From Sparassis latifolia (taxonomy: Eukaryota > Basidiomycota > Agaricomycetes > Polyporales > Sparassidaceae), in NCBI GenBank assembly GCA_018466975.1, contig CM031559.1:310001-374000 (forward strand): a stretch of 64,000 bases of DNA, given 5' to 3'. Shown piece by piece: positions 15,966 through 27,728 of the stretch. The notes beneath the pieces were generated by a model. It saw only the letters and a program-made list of their open reading frames with translations. It ran no database searches and had not been told where the DNA came from. Position 1 is the stretch's first letter. Each line of letters opens with the position of its first letter. A program made the translations under genes and the position numbers.

Positions 15966-16984
15966 TGTAGATGCAGAATCTATGGTCGATGAGCTGTACT
16001 TCAGAAACCGGGACAGCGGAAGACAATTGTGAGGGACAGCAGCGAAGAGCACAGGATCCTCACATCACAGACGGATTGGGACTTCGTGCTTGAGCGTCAC
16101 GATTGGCCCTGCTCGCAATTTCTGTTCCGCACCGCTATTATCAGTCAAGTACTTATAGTTGTTAGTGTTACATACACTAGTAACCTACCAACTCATCCGC
16201 AATAAATTCCAATGGCTTGTGACTGCTCATCCGTTCGAGCCGCCTAGATTGCTTTGGACAGAATTTCAGTAGGACACTTATCCGCTTGCTGATTGGTTGT
16301 TTGATTGGGGCACGTGAAAAGGTATTCACATGATTTGGCGGAGTTTGAACCTTCGTCCAGGTACTATATCAACCTGTCCTCCTTCGTATCCCTTCTTTTC
16401 TTACGACCATCATGACCGGTGGTCGTCATCGCCCAGTTTTCACTGTGAGCGCCCTCTTGTTCCTCGAGGTATGTCTTCATCAGCTGGTCTCTCGTTCTGG
16501 GCTCTGATCAAGGTGCGTCTTCATTGACATCAGTTGGTCTCTGCTACCATGTTCTAATGAAATAATGACAGTTGTCGGCGGCCGTGGCACTTCATTGGTT
16601 GTAGCTGGGCTACGATCGAGGTATGTCCATTTTTTTTTTTGGCTCCATCATGTTATTCACGTGTTACTCGGGGTGTTGTTGTTCAAGGAAGGCTCTCGTG
16701 TTGTTGTTTTGATGTCTTGCGGGTTGGTCTTGCAGGTTGTGGATGACTGAGCACAGAGGTAAGTACTGTCGTACTTGCTCAATGGCTGTTCGCACATGGT
16801 GTCTGAGATCTGACGTATGATAGTAGCAGCGTGTCGGTAGTCGTGTGCCGGTTTCACAATAGAAGTTTACTCACTCGGAGATGGAGAAGATATATATTGC
16901 TAGCTGTATGTCTAATCTGCAATGGAGGTGTAGTCCTGTATGCCGGTTTACTGATTGAGACTGCTTTAGGCTGCGAGGGTATGC
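15966..16984. other. Spacer without supportable gene
   Basis: It has short frames only, and a few GTATGT/CAG pairs near 16440-16740 that could splice into a very small ORF. I do not consider that supported. Confidence 0.35.
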
Positions 16985-17500
16985 AAGGCGGGAGAGTGAC
17001 GCGATGTTGCGTCAGATGGATACAGCGTTCTTGAGGGCGGTGTCGGGAGCGATGCTGCACCATGTCAGGAGAGGGATGTTCTACGTCGATGAGGATAGAT
17101 GTCGTGCCAGGTCGATGGTGGAGCAACATTTCACCAGCAGAGTGCGCAGGTGTGCGATGTCGAGAGAGCATGATTTCGCTTGGCCGAGAGTGTGCAATGC
17201 ACCGGTGAGGTTATCAGCATGACCGCAGGCCAGGTTGAGAGTATGAGGTTGTGTTAGGTGTTGGGAGTGACACTCTGTCTGGTGGAGAGGTTGAGAGCAA
17301 GACCTTGTGCCAGGATGAGAGGTTGGGTCAGGCGGCGAGAGTGATTGCATCGAGATGTGAGGTTGGTGTTGCGCATGAGATCGAGGACGTGACATTGTGT
17401 CAGGCAGGAAGTGCGCCGGGTTTAGGGCGGGACAGTGAGTAAGGTCGGGAGAGTGACGCTATGTCAGCTGAAAATGCAGCGGTTTTGCTGCAGGTTGAGT
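16985..17500. repeat. Degenerate G/T-rich minisatellite-like region
   Basis: The phrase GAGAGTGACGC...TGT(T)GCGTCAG recurs in altered forms at about 16990, 17265, 17390 and 17450, mixed with GAGGTTGAGAG and GGTTGGGTCAGG blocks. Spacing is irregular, so the unit length cannot be fixed by eye. Confidence 0.4.
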
Positions 17501-17850
17501 GTCGTACGTGCGCACTCATCGCAGGCAGTGATGATAAAGTTTCAGGAGGCGGTCTTGCACTCTATAACACTGCTGTCAGCAGCATGTGTGGCACAAAAGG
17601 GAATACTGCATAGTATGGAGGGTATACGTAGTTATTGTTGTCGTGTCTGCCAATTTCGTGAGGATGGTAAGGAGTATACGTATACGTATACGTAGAGGTA
17701 TTTGGTAATGTAAATGTCATATGGATAATACTTAGCAGTGTTCTGTGATTGGCCAGTTTTGAACGAAATCAATAGACGCTCTACTGTACGTTTACCTCAA
17801 GCTTATCCTGACAGCTGCATGCTGCCCTGAAATCTCTCCCTTTATTCAAG

Positions 17851-17936
17851 TCACTCCATCATTCAAGTGTATATAGGACAAGGTCGGGCATCTTCACTCC
17901 ATCATCCAAGTGTGTATATGATGAGGTCGGGCATCT
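17851..17936. repeat. 43-bp tandem duplication
   Basis: 17851-17893 and 17894-17936 are two copies beginning TCACTCCATCAT and ending GGTCGGGCATCT, with a few substitutions. They lie about 340 bp upstream of the KDZ transposase start. Confidence 0.8.
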
Positions 17937-18272
17937 GGCTGACTGACTATAGATTCTTGTCGTCGACTTTCAGATGTTACCAAAATGCCAAGGTTTAGTG
18001 CACAGCGGCTGAAGTTCACCACGGGAGTATGATATATCATGCCCTGGTCACTAGCGCATCTTCCGAATTTGCGTACGTTCTTCCCTAATGTCGGTAGGGT
18101 CCCTGACACCATGCACTGTCATGCAGCAAGAACACCCATCCGATAGGCTTTTTTTAGCGACAGCTGACACCGCTCATTTTTTCTGCGCGCCCCTCTATGT
18201 TCCGCCAGACTTATCAACAGAATGAAATCTTGGACGCGCTTGAAGTCTTTCTGCCGTGCAGCTGTCTCCATA

Positions 18273-21200
18273 ATGCCGAAGAAGAAATGAGCCCCAAATT
18301 GTGAGGAGTACACTGTCTTGGATGGCGATGCTGAGGGCACCAACAACCATATCCACTATTTGCAGAACATTGTACGTCACACAGAGTACGCGTCTAGAGG
18401 CAACAAAGTTTCAGCCAGAACGTCTTTCTACACCGCTTCCACTACCGATACGGGTGTCCAAAGTGCACCGTCATTTGATTTGTCCGAGCTATGTGGAACG
18501 GCAAACTCTGCTATCCTAGACGATGATGAGGATGTCGATATTTTTGACCTGGACCCTCAATATCTAGAAGACATCGAGAATTCGCTTGCGTGTAAGCCTC
18601 GTCGCCGTGGTGCAGGAGTAAGTCTCTGGTATTTCTTCTCTGGTGGCATTTTTATATTAGTGATTAGAATTATCCTCTCCGAGAGTGGATTCCAGAGATC
18701 GACAATTATCTGTCTGAAATGCTGCGCTTGGAGGCGCTGCGGCTATGACTTTGGGTGGTGCCAATTTTGCGAGGAGGGCCCAGCCATGGTTCGCTGCCAG
18801 GACTGCTTCGACATTGCCATTTACTGCCATACGTGTGCAGTCAATTTCCACAAGCGCACACCTTTGCATCGCGTGCAGGTGCGTCGTCTTTAACATTCTT
18901 TTAATGAGGTGTAGCTGATAGCTTGTTGCGAAATACAGACTTGGACTGGGTCCCATTTCCAACCAAACTCATTGAAAAATCTTGGATTGCGAGTTCAACT
19001 GGGTCACGGACTCGGTTATGGGCTCGAGCACCGATGTCGTCTGCCTGTGCGAGCCACAGGGGATGATTTCCTGGTGCTGGATACTAATGGAATACACGAA
19101 ATCGGCCTGGATTTTTGTGGCTGCGAGACAGCTGAAGTCCACGCTGTGCAACTCCTTCATGCACGGCTATTTTCAGCCACGTCAACAAACCCCAAGACTG
19201 CTGCTACTTTCCAACTATGCCGATATGCGCACCTGCTGACTACTCAGTCGAAGACATCTGGCTACGAGTTCTACCAGAGTCTTGCCCAGCTCACTGATAA
19301 TACTGGTGTGTGAATGCCCAAGGTACATTACATGCTAATCTACGATTCTCTGCATTGCTAATGAGATATAGGATTGCTATCCTGCCTTCATGCGTATTAT
19401 GCGCATGTGGCAGCACCTCAAGATGCTGAAGCGAGCGAGTCGAGGCCATGATCCCGGTGGTGTGTGAGCGACCACTGCTGGGTCTTGTGCAGTTCTTTGC
19501 CCAGCCTGCCCCCACCCTGGAAAGAATTTGCGTCCAGACTGGGAGGAAGCTCCAGAGAGTGAGAAGTGAGTTTTCAACCATTCATCTTACCTATCATAGC
19601 CTGATGATTTACCTGATGGTAGATGGTTGTACCGGCTGTTTATTGGGCTCGACGCAAATTTCCGCCTCAAATGCAAGAAGGTTTCCTCAGACAGCATTAA
19701 TCCCGGGCTGAATCATGACTATGCCTACTTTGTAGAGGAAAGGGTGTACAAGGATTACCTCAGTGTATACGACTCTCTTGTGATGGAAGAGCAGAGTACC
19801 TGCAACAACCATGACGCTGTCAAGTTAGCCAATATGAGGGGCTCAGTCACGGGTACAGCCGCAAGTGGCATTGGTGCCGTGATGTGTACGCAGCATGATA
19901 TGAGGCTGCCTTGCAGTGTCGGTGATCTCCAGAAGGGAGAACAGTAAGCTGATGTTCATGGTGGTCTGTATTCTGGTGCTGATCGTTGTGCAGGTATGTC
20001 AACATGGATTACATGTTCTTCTCGACCTTGGCCAACGTCCCATCGAATGACGTTGTCATCTCCTACGACATCACTTGTCAGTGGCATAAAAATTTGTGGA
20101 AACAGTACCAGCTCTACAAATCTTGCCCATTCAAGAAAGATGATCACGACTTTGTCTTCCTAATCTCAAAATTCCATATCAATGCCCATCAGAAGTCGTG
20201 TCAAGATAACTACTCATTTCACCATGCCTTGCATGTCTGCGAGACGGACGGCGAGGGTGTCGAGCGACCATGGTCAGACTCGAATCTATATTCCTCAAGT
20301 ACAAAGGAGATGGGACCCAGTTCATGATGCGACTTCCTCAATGACGCGTTCACAGATTATAATTGGAGAAAAGTATGTGGAATGCGTGAGCATGGTATCA
20401 ATGTCCTTTGAATATCTCCAGGCTAATAAATACAAAGCCACGCTTTTTTTGGCGAGGATTAAGGCTGCATTACCTGAGCGCAATGAACAAGCCTTGGCAT
20501 TTGCGGAACTTAACGATGTGATGGTGCTGGAGGATCGGAACCTATGGAGAAACACTGTCGAAACATGGGAGAAGGACTCATCCAAACTGAACCCTGTTGT
20601 TGCGACCTGTCCTAGTAAGTAGTCCAATTGCAGTGCACAATGTCTGTCTAACATTCATACACATTTAGCGGTGACTCAAGCGGCTGTGCACCTGCAGTTA
20701 GCCAATAAGGAGGGTGCGGAGTTAGAGAATGGCACACAAAGTGGGATGGTGCATGACCTGGTATCCCCGAGCGTGATGATAATGGCCGGAATCGAGCTCC
20801 AGGAACAGCAGTAAGCACCAATTATTGTAATTCTGCTCCTGTTCTCATTCGTTCCTCTTAGATATCACCTTCAGCACGACATAGCGACCCTTGGGGTGCA
20901 CATTCCACAGATCTCCAATGTGCCAAGATGATCGAGCAGCGAAACGCACTACATTGTAAGATAGAGGCTTGGACATACATCCAGCAACTTTATATCCCTG
21001 CTACCGTGGCTCTGCGTACGCGAGCTGCGGCCGCTGCCGCTAAGGAGGTTTTCGCACAAGATATGGCACTCTATTTGCCATCAGAACTGCCCGCGGCGAC
21101 ACCTTGCGACTCTCGCCTTTGGACGTATGAACTGCATCTGCAGATTGCCCAAGCACATGATGCCTTGGAAGATCTGCGACGGCATCTACAGCTGCGTACG

Positions 21201-21994
21201 CATATGTACAAGTTCAAGGACCGTTTTGTTCATGGACAACAATACCTTACCCGAGCAAGGACATCCATCGCGCGTATTCAGGAGAAAGTCAATGCAGATG
21301 CAGCCCGCTATCGCAGCGCATTCAATGCGATCAATTCACTGTCCGTCTTGCTCAATGAACCTTCAAGACCCCATGGCTTGGCCCTACTGCAAGAGGAAAA
21401 TGTGCGGGGAATGATGGAGGCTGGATTGGGTGAGACCCAGAGCCGCAAGAAGCTGTCTTGGATATGGCGGACACATGGCGTGGGGGACACCAGCATGACA
21501 AATGCCGTGTCAATGAAGGTTTGTCATTTTGTTTCTCTGTCGATGAATGATCTGAAAGCTTACGGATTTATTCAGAGCTCTGTATCGAGTGGTGCAATGC
21601 CCGTGCTTGGGCTTATCGCTGGATTGAGGAATGCTACCAGTTGCCTGAGGAGATGTGGAGGGTCATCAGTTTTCATGGTTGGATGTCACGGTGGTGGATG
21701 GAGCAAATTGACACGATTCCTGCACGATCACCCAAACATTTAGAAGGTGCCACTGCATATGCGTACTGTCAAGCAAAAATCCGGAAGTCTATGAGGGATC
21801 ACTGCAAGTCTGTATGATGCTGTGTGCCTGCCTGGCTGCAGGCGGGAGGTGACGTTGCTGTAGCTGTGGATTCCGCCGAGGCTACCCTTCCAGAAATGGG
21901 TCTGGCGATTGGAGCCACGGACATTCTTCCACCACGCGCATCAGCTAGCATGTCAGCTTCTCCCATGGATACCCTTCCAGCACCTGCCCTTTAG
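18273..21994 (+). pseudogene. KDZ-type DNA transposase with CxC2-like cysteine cluster
   Basis: About ten exons join in phase (18273-18617, 18668-18878, 18939-19307, 19372-19565, 19623-19943, 19994-20372, 20422-20614, 20669-20810, 20862-21518, 21578 to 21811 or further). The second carries a Cys-rich cluster (CQFCEEGPAMVRCQDCF...CHTC...PLHRVQ). The third has GDDFLVLDTNGIHEIGLDFCGC. The catalytic region has LDANFRLK, NMDYMF...VVISYDITCQW, KFHINAH and DGEGVERPWS, giving candidate D, D and E residues. The C-terminus reads EWCNARAWAYRWIEEC. A short last exon may extend it to the TAG at 21994; otherwise it stops at 21817. TGA stops at 18288-18290, 19465-19467 and 20325-20327 (all one transition from CGA) and frameshifts near 18740 and 20900 make it dead. 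KDZ enzymes move DNA by cut-and-paste; I could not find the terminal repeats. Confidence 0.88.
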
Positions 21995-22559
21995 CACATT
22001 ACTGTCAGACAGGTCAGCGCATTCCTGCCCGTAGCTTCCAGCAGTCGTACTCCATTTCGCAGGTCTTCACAGAGGCTCAGAGGATGTTCCCCAGTGGCTG
22101 AATGGTATGACATGTAGCATTGTGCTCTGTTGATAATTTTGCGAGTATGATACAAATATGTTTTCGCGTGGAAGTGACATTCTGTAAATGGAAACCCGTT
22201 GTGACAACATATGGAACTGAATAACAAATCTATGACAGAACGAAGGCAGGCGGCGCAACAGGGCGCGACAGGAAGGCAGGATTTTCGATCCAGACCAAAT
22301 CTTAGATATCTATGAGATCCTGGACATCCTACCAGATCTACCAAAACAGCAGACAAGGTGGGAGGACCGGAGGACGCCAGCCGCCCAAGGGAGGAGAACG
22401 CGGCTTAGAAGGGACTGTTGAGGACCACAGAATGATGTATCAGAGCCTGTGGTAGCTATCACCATCAATGTATCAGTCCCTTGTTCTTGTGTCCATACTA
22501 GATATATCAGTATGCCAGGGACAGGTGACATTCGGTGACACTCACTGCACTTTACCACT
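21995..22559. other. Repeat-derived spacer
   Basis: No gene. Three palindromic 11-mers of the TGATRTATCAG type occur at 22433, 22466 and 22500, spaced much like those at 2794-2836, which hints at a shared repeat. Confidence 0.35.
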
Positions 22560-22679
22560 CAGCAGTTCGATGAGCTGGATGACCTTGCATCTATGATGCT
22601 GCGTGAGAGCGAGATGGAAGCCGAACATCCATTCAAGTCTAAATTGTGTGACGAGGAACATTGGGATGTAGTGGAATAA
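22560..22679 (+). other. C-terminal coding remnant upstream of a copia LTR
   Basis: Forty codons ending at TAA 22677-22679 read as an acidic, ordered-looking tail (QQFDELDDLASMMLRESEME...). It stops 73 bp before the LTR at 22753. The family is unknown, and it could be the end of an element gene. Confidence 0.3.
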
Positions 22680-22752
22680 GTGGGTTCAGGGGGAGGTATG
22701 TGGAGCTCTTGCATTCTGTTGAAGAAGGAAGACTCGTTGGATTAAGGGGGAG

Positions 22753-23100
22753 TGTTAGATTAGATAATCCATCAGTCTCTTAAGTGTCTAGACTCAAAGC
22801 AATGCAAGATGCTGTACACCTAGATACCTATTGATCAAGCTGCACCATGCACTGCTATGTAGAAGCTATACATAGCTATGCCTGCCTATGTTCATAGCCA
22901 CAATCCTGGGTTACTCACAGGTTTGTATAGCCACACTCTAGGTAGATATAAACCCCCTAGAGTCCACTCTGAGTCCCCAGTGACTCACTTCTGGACTCTA
23001 GGTGAGTAGAGTACTTTGTCCTCAATATTATTCAGTGACTCACTTCTGGACTCTAGCTGTGTTGCCCAGCTCTTCTGTCCTGTTATTTGAGTCCCCTACA
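22753..23100 (+). repeat. Copia-type LTR preceded by a polypurine tract
   Basis: TGTTAGATTAG starts at 22753 directly after the purine tract AAGGGGGAG (22744-22752), the junction typical of a retroelement 3' LTR. The likely end is CCCTACA at 23094-23100, but without a partner copy the boundary is a guess. Inside, a 24-bp segment containing GTGACTCACTTCTGGACTC is present twice (22978-23001 and 23034-23057). Confidence 0.6.
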
Positions 23101-23583
23101 AAGTCTGCATATTGCGACTTTATTATCTGGAGCATGCTTATCCTGATCCTGCCGCTATTGACGAGGTACATGGCCATGCATTGTATCAGCAAGGACGCGT
23201 CGTGACAGTCTCGTATCGCTGCAGTCGACATCGCTGCTGACAGATCAGCTGATGATCCATGCAGCCACGGCGATGCCACCACTGCTGGAGATGCTAAATC
23301 ACCTCGGTGTTTCGTATGGACTGACACTGCAGCTTCTGAGGTATGGCATCGCCGGCATGTTCGCGGCATGTCCTAGGTACCGTTATCTCATTCTTTATCT
23401 ATGCTATGACACATATTCACTAACTCTACTTATATTACAGGTGTTGGACAGCATCCAGGTGTGAAAACGGGGATGACAGTGAATGCAGGGAGTGCGGATG
23501 TGTGCGGTTGTGTGCCAGTGCGCGGATGCATGCGCGAGCAGGGGGATGGGCACACGCGTGCATGCAGGGGTGCATAGGTGCGA

Positions 23584-23628
23584 GGGCGGGGGTATGGGCA
23601 GGGGTGGGGGCGGGGGTGCAGGCAGGGG
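23584..23628 (+). repeat. G-run tract with quadruplex potential
   Basis: It carries at least six runs of three or more G with loops of one to six bases (GGGCGGGGGTATGGGC, then AGGGGTGGGGGCGGGGGT), within a longer G-rich stretch from about 23540 to 23650. Confidence 0.7.
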
Positions 23629-24795
23629 TGAGAGCGGGGCGAGGGCATGAGTGGAGCAGGTCGAAGTAGATCGCGCAATGTCGCAGGAGCTCGCACGACG
23701 ATAAGGGTGCTCACACGATGTCGAGCATAATCACACTGTATTAAATCACGACAATACAATTATTATACAGTGGCTTAAAATTTGAGTAGGTGTGAAATGC
23801 CTCAATTCTCCCGCTTGACACTGTGCTAGCCTGCGACCACGTTTGATTGGGCTCGCTCAAGATCGCATATGGTCCAAATTCTCAGCTGGTCACAGCTGGT
23901 CACAGCCACGACCTCATGTGCGACTTGCTGCGATCTCACAAGACGCGTTTTCCACTGGGTATATATATTAATTGCTTGTCAACATACTCCACAGGTCTCG
24001 AGAGTGAATCTGAGTGAGACCATGTAGCCAGGCGGATTTAGTGTGAATTTACGATGAAGTTCAACTGGCCAGTCACGTCGAGTCACTGGCGACGCGTCTG
24101 GTCACGCCACAGCGTCATGCGAATGTCCATCTTTCTAACTTACATCAGTACTCGCGTACACTGCACTCTTAGTAGGAAGGTAGAACTCAGCGCCACCGCC
24201 GCCCATTCGTTCGTTCTTTCCCCCTGCTCTTCGTGCACATCCTGTACTGACTGTATTCAAGTGTGCTAGCGGCGCTGGTCCTCCACACCCGTACAAACAT
24301 GCAGGAACAAGAAACGCGGCTCAAGAATCTGGCTGCGGGTGACATCTTGTTCACGACAGATGAGAAGACCTCTATCAATGCAGTAATCTCCGGGAACGAG
24401 ATTAAGGAGAATCGCTGCTTTGGCGACCCACAGGCCGCCCATGTGTGGGGATAATCACAATTTGGAATTCAGAACTGTGGAGCTGCAGCTCATTGCTGGT
24501 CGCTCTTCACATGAGGTCCGTCACTGCGTGCCTGATGGTTCTGCGGTAAGCTACGTCTGCACTCGTGGTCAGAACGGATGTGATTCAGCACCGGCGGTCG
24601 GTCTTAATCAGTCTCCACGTACACTAATACTTATAAGGTACATTTATAGAGGTGCTGGTGAGTTTTCACGTTGTCCGACGGCATCGTATGCTCTGATCAT
24701 AACCCTTGAGAGGCGTCCATGCCACACGTCGATGGGTGCCTTGGATTTGGCGGCGCAATTTCTGCTGTGCGTCCATTGTGCTCAAGTGCTGACCT

Positions 24796-24840
24796 TCAAC
24801 GTCAACATTCAATGTTCAACGTTCAACATTCAATGTTCAA
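24796..24840. repeat. Short TTCAAC/ATTCAATG tandem repeat
   Basis: The words TTCAACGTTCAACATTCAAT repeat about twice in direct order; they can also form short hairpins. Confidence 0.6.
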
Positions 24841-24969
24841 TTTGCACTCTAACCTTGTCAGGACATTGGAGTCGATCGTCAGGTGTCTCCTCCCCCCCCT
24901 CCAGGCTGCGAAGTCTCAGCGAGGTTCACCAAACTAGACTCAGCACTGCGCGCTGCTCACGACATCGAC

Positions 24970-25155
24970 TATAAGGCTTTTGCGGCCTTTGGTGGTCCTT
25001 AAGTCATGGGAAATGCACTGAACCGAGTTTATTCGGAAGGCAGGTTTTCAGCGAGTAAAGTAAAGATGAAAAACCCATCTACGCAGTTGAGCACATATTC
25101 AACGCCTCGGCTAACTCCGACGCCTCAACTACTCTATTCCACTAATATCCTTACA
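24970..25155 (-). repeat. 3' LTR of gypsy element 2
   Basis: 186 bp, in element orientation TGTAAGGATATTAG...CCTTATA. At seven of its ten differences from the 5' LTR this copy has TG or CA where the other has CG. Confidence 0.95.
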
Positions 25156-25171
25156 CCCTCCTCCTCCAAAG
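25156..25171 (-). promoter_or_regulatory. Polypurine tract of gypsy element 2
   Basis: On the minus strand this reads CTTTGGAGGAGGAGGG and abuts the first base of the 3' LTR. That is where RNase H leaves the plus-strand DNA primer. Confidence 0.85.
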
Positions 25172-26060
25172 CAAGTCCGGGGGAGCGAAATACAGCAGGC
25201 TGTTGAACCTGCGACTTGAGTAGGGGTTTGAAGAGAACTACCCGACAAGCGAGATGGATTGCATAATTCCCGGTTTAGGGCTGAGATTCCTGATTAACGT
25301 CGAGCACTCGCGCACACTCGACGTGGATAAAGGAGCAGTGACTGCGCAGAGTGGAGGCCAGAGGCAATGGTGGCCTTAAGGTACAGTGGGAACCCAACGG
25401 ATCTATCACAGTACGATAGGCATATTTAAGCTGAGTTGCCATTGACCGCTGCAGGATTCACATCCATCATCACCGCGTCCTGTCTGGGAACGGGTTCAGT
25501 CAGCGTGTTGCCCACAGGATCGCCGGCTATGGTGGCATGGCTGTCCTGGGTGCTGTCAGTGGCAGTGGGGGCAATATTGGATGGTCCCGGAGCAGGTTGC
25601 TCTGGCGCCGCCTCTGCATTCGGTCCGGGAAGAGTTCCGCGGGCCCAAACCGACAGTGCGTCTTGTGCCATCTGCATAGTGATGCCGCATTTCGCACAGT
25701 GAATTGCGACATCGTGGAGACGATAATTGTTCGACTCCGAAATAGGCTGCAACTTGAGGGCACTGGCTATAGTCGTGCCAGCAGCCTTCAATTCCCGAGC
25801 ATAGGCTTGCGGGTCTTGGAAAAGCTCCTGGAGACGAGCAAGAACATTTGCGTGATCAGTGATGTCAGTTATGAAAGATAATCTTTTCTATCAATAAGTA
25901 GCAAATTTTCATGAGAATTGCTACTTTTAAGTAGACTTATCTGTAGGTGCATAGATTAATTTAGGATAATCTTAATATAATCTTCCAGATAATCTGAGGA
26001 TAATCTTCTGATAATCTGAGAATAATCTGAAGATTAGCAATAAAATACAATTTTAACTTT

Positions 26061-26156
26061 GACACTAGCCAGGATTGAACCCTGGACCTTAGGTTGATTT
26101 TATAGAATATAATTCCAAGTGACACTTTAGACCACTTGACCATTAGGCCATACATC
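26061..26156 (-). other. tRNA-derived block in left foldback arm
   Basis: Reverse-complement copy of 26745-26840, with a box A-like TGGCCTAATGG and a box B-like GGTTCAATCC in the arm's own orientation. Confidence 0.55.
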
Positions 26157-26744
26157 ACAACTATCTTATATTAAATTAGACATCTTTTTCTTGAAAAAGA
26201 CTTAGCCAAATTCTGTCTATTAGAAAAGAGTAAGTAAAAGACACTTGACTTTTATCATAGATAGACAAGACTTATAAAAAAACATTACTCTGAGTCTTAT
26301 AGTCTTTTCTAATGCTTGCAGCCTTCATATAATGTACAATATGTAATTAATAGAATATATGTTTCTACAGTTACTTCAGCAAAACAGAACTTTGCTATAC
26401 AATTAGAAGATAGCTATAAAGATCTTGTATATATAAGTGCTCAATCTATAATATAATAGACTCTAGAGTATAAGCCTAAAATGAACAAATAAAATACTGT
26501 CTCTCAATAACTTGTTATATATTATAGATGACTATATTAAGATACTCTATAGTACTGCATGATAGTTTACAAAAACTGTAAGCTGTAGAACAAGACTATA
26601 ATAAGATGCAGAGTACTGTTTGTCTATAAGTCTTGTCTATCTATGATAAAAGTCAAGTGTCTTTTACTTACTCTTTTCTAATAGACAGAATTTGGCTAAG
26701 TCTTTTTCAAGAGAAAGATGTCTAATTTAATATAAGATAGTTGT

Positions 26745-26840
26745 GATGTATGGCCTAATGGTTAAGTGGTCTAAAGTGTCACTTGGAATTATATTCTATA
26801 AACTCAACCTAAGGTCCAGGGTTCAATCCTGGCTGGTGTC
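26745..26840 (+). other. tRNA-derived block in right foldback arm (Pol III box A/B)
   Basis: TGGCCTAATGGTTAA matches the D-arm/box A of tRNA genes; GGCC and GGTC can form the D stem. CCAGG GTTCAAT CCTGG forms a proper T arm containing box B. No plausible anticodon arm lies between them and the acceptor ends pair poorly, so this is a tRNA relic of the SINE kind, not a working tRNA gene. Confidence 0.6.
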
Positions 26841-27622
26841 AAAGTTAAAATTGTATTTTATTGCTAATTTTCAGATTATCCAGAAGATTATCCTCAGATT
26901 ATCTGAAAGATTATATTACGATTATCCTGAGTTAATCTATGCATCTACAAATAAGTCTACTTAAAAGTAGCAATTCTTATGAAAATTTGCTACTTATTGA
27001 TAGAAAAGATTATCTTTCATAACTGACAAAGATGGCGCGATGGGTCCTCCTGTTAATACTCATCTTCACCTGCATGTCAGCTAGCAGGCGAACTCCGTGA
27101 ATGATGCAGAACGACTCCTCATTGAATAAGCCATTCTCACTGACACGAATGAGGCCCATGACCTCTTTCTTCGGGTTAGTTGTCAAGTAGTTGACCCATG
27201 TCGCACATGAATCATTCCAGAAGGGAGTGCGCATCTCCGGGTTGAACCATTCCGGAGCATGCCACATCTTCTGCAAGTAACGCTGGACAGGTGTGCTTTG
27301 GTTCGCAAGCAGTGCTGGTTGAGCCTCTTGCAACCAGTGCTGAAGTGCCTCTGCAGATCTCCAATGGTTAGGAACCATCGCATCCTTCATCATCCGATCA
27401 AGTTTGGCTATTGACACAGGCATGGAGGTAGGCCTCGACTTGGCTGATGCTCCAGCAGACTGGACGGTAGGCTTAGCCGTGAAAATCACCGGAGCATGGT
27501 GATCTATGTTATGCGACGGACCCCCCCTACAGAGGAAGAGCCTCCCACGGGGTACAAAAAGGTGAACCGAGCGCAGGATGCATTGGTCTGTTCAACGATG
27601 TTCTCCAGCTTTGCAATGTGCT

Positions 27623-27728
27623 TGTTGAGCTGAATTATAAGGTCATCACGATTGGCTTGCGCAGCCATGGCTTGATGTTGAGCTGAATTATAAGGTCATC
27701 ACGATTGGCTTGCGCAGCCATGGCTTGA
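27623..27728. repeat. Perfect 53-bp tandem duplication
   Basis: 27623-27675 and 27676-27728 are identical, starting TGTTGAGCTGAATTA and ending CCATGGCTTGA. Since 53 is not a multiple of three, the duplication breaks the reading frame of the extra 3' gene. Confidence 0.97.

Larger units (their letters stand above)
23101..24964. other. Spacer with low-complexity blocks, no supportable gene
   Basis: It contains a G-rich block (23540-23650), a short CAGCTGGTCA duplication near 23885 and a TTCAAC-type repeat (24796-24840). A 52-codon frame starting at ATG 24299 (MQEQETRLKNLAAGD...) is the most protein-like stretch, but I cannot assign it. Confidence 0.4.
25864..27027. mobile_element. AT-rich foldback element with ~410-bp inverted arms
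   Basis: The left arm (25864 to about 26278) and right arm (about 26625-27027) are near-perfect reverse complements, starting GTCAGTTATGAAAG and ending CTTTCATAACTGAC around a spacer of about 350 bp. Base composition is far more AT-rich than the flanks. It interrupts the extra 3' gene of gypsy 2. Each arm holds a tRNA-related block and short AGATTATCC-like repeats. It encodes no protein, so any movement must depend on other elements. I could not find a clear target duplication. Confidence 0.88.

Noticed and set aside
16402..16760. Tiny spliced gene starting ATGACCGGTGG with GTATGT introns
   Set aside because: The spliced product would be about 30 residues with no family support. Splice-like words alone are too common.
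26745..26840. Functional tRNA gene
   Set aside because: There is a D arm and T arm but no workable anticodon arm and poor acceptor pairing. The same block is in the opposite arm, so it belongs to the repeat.
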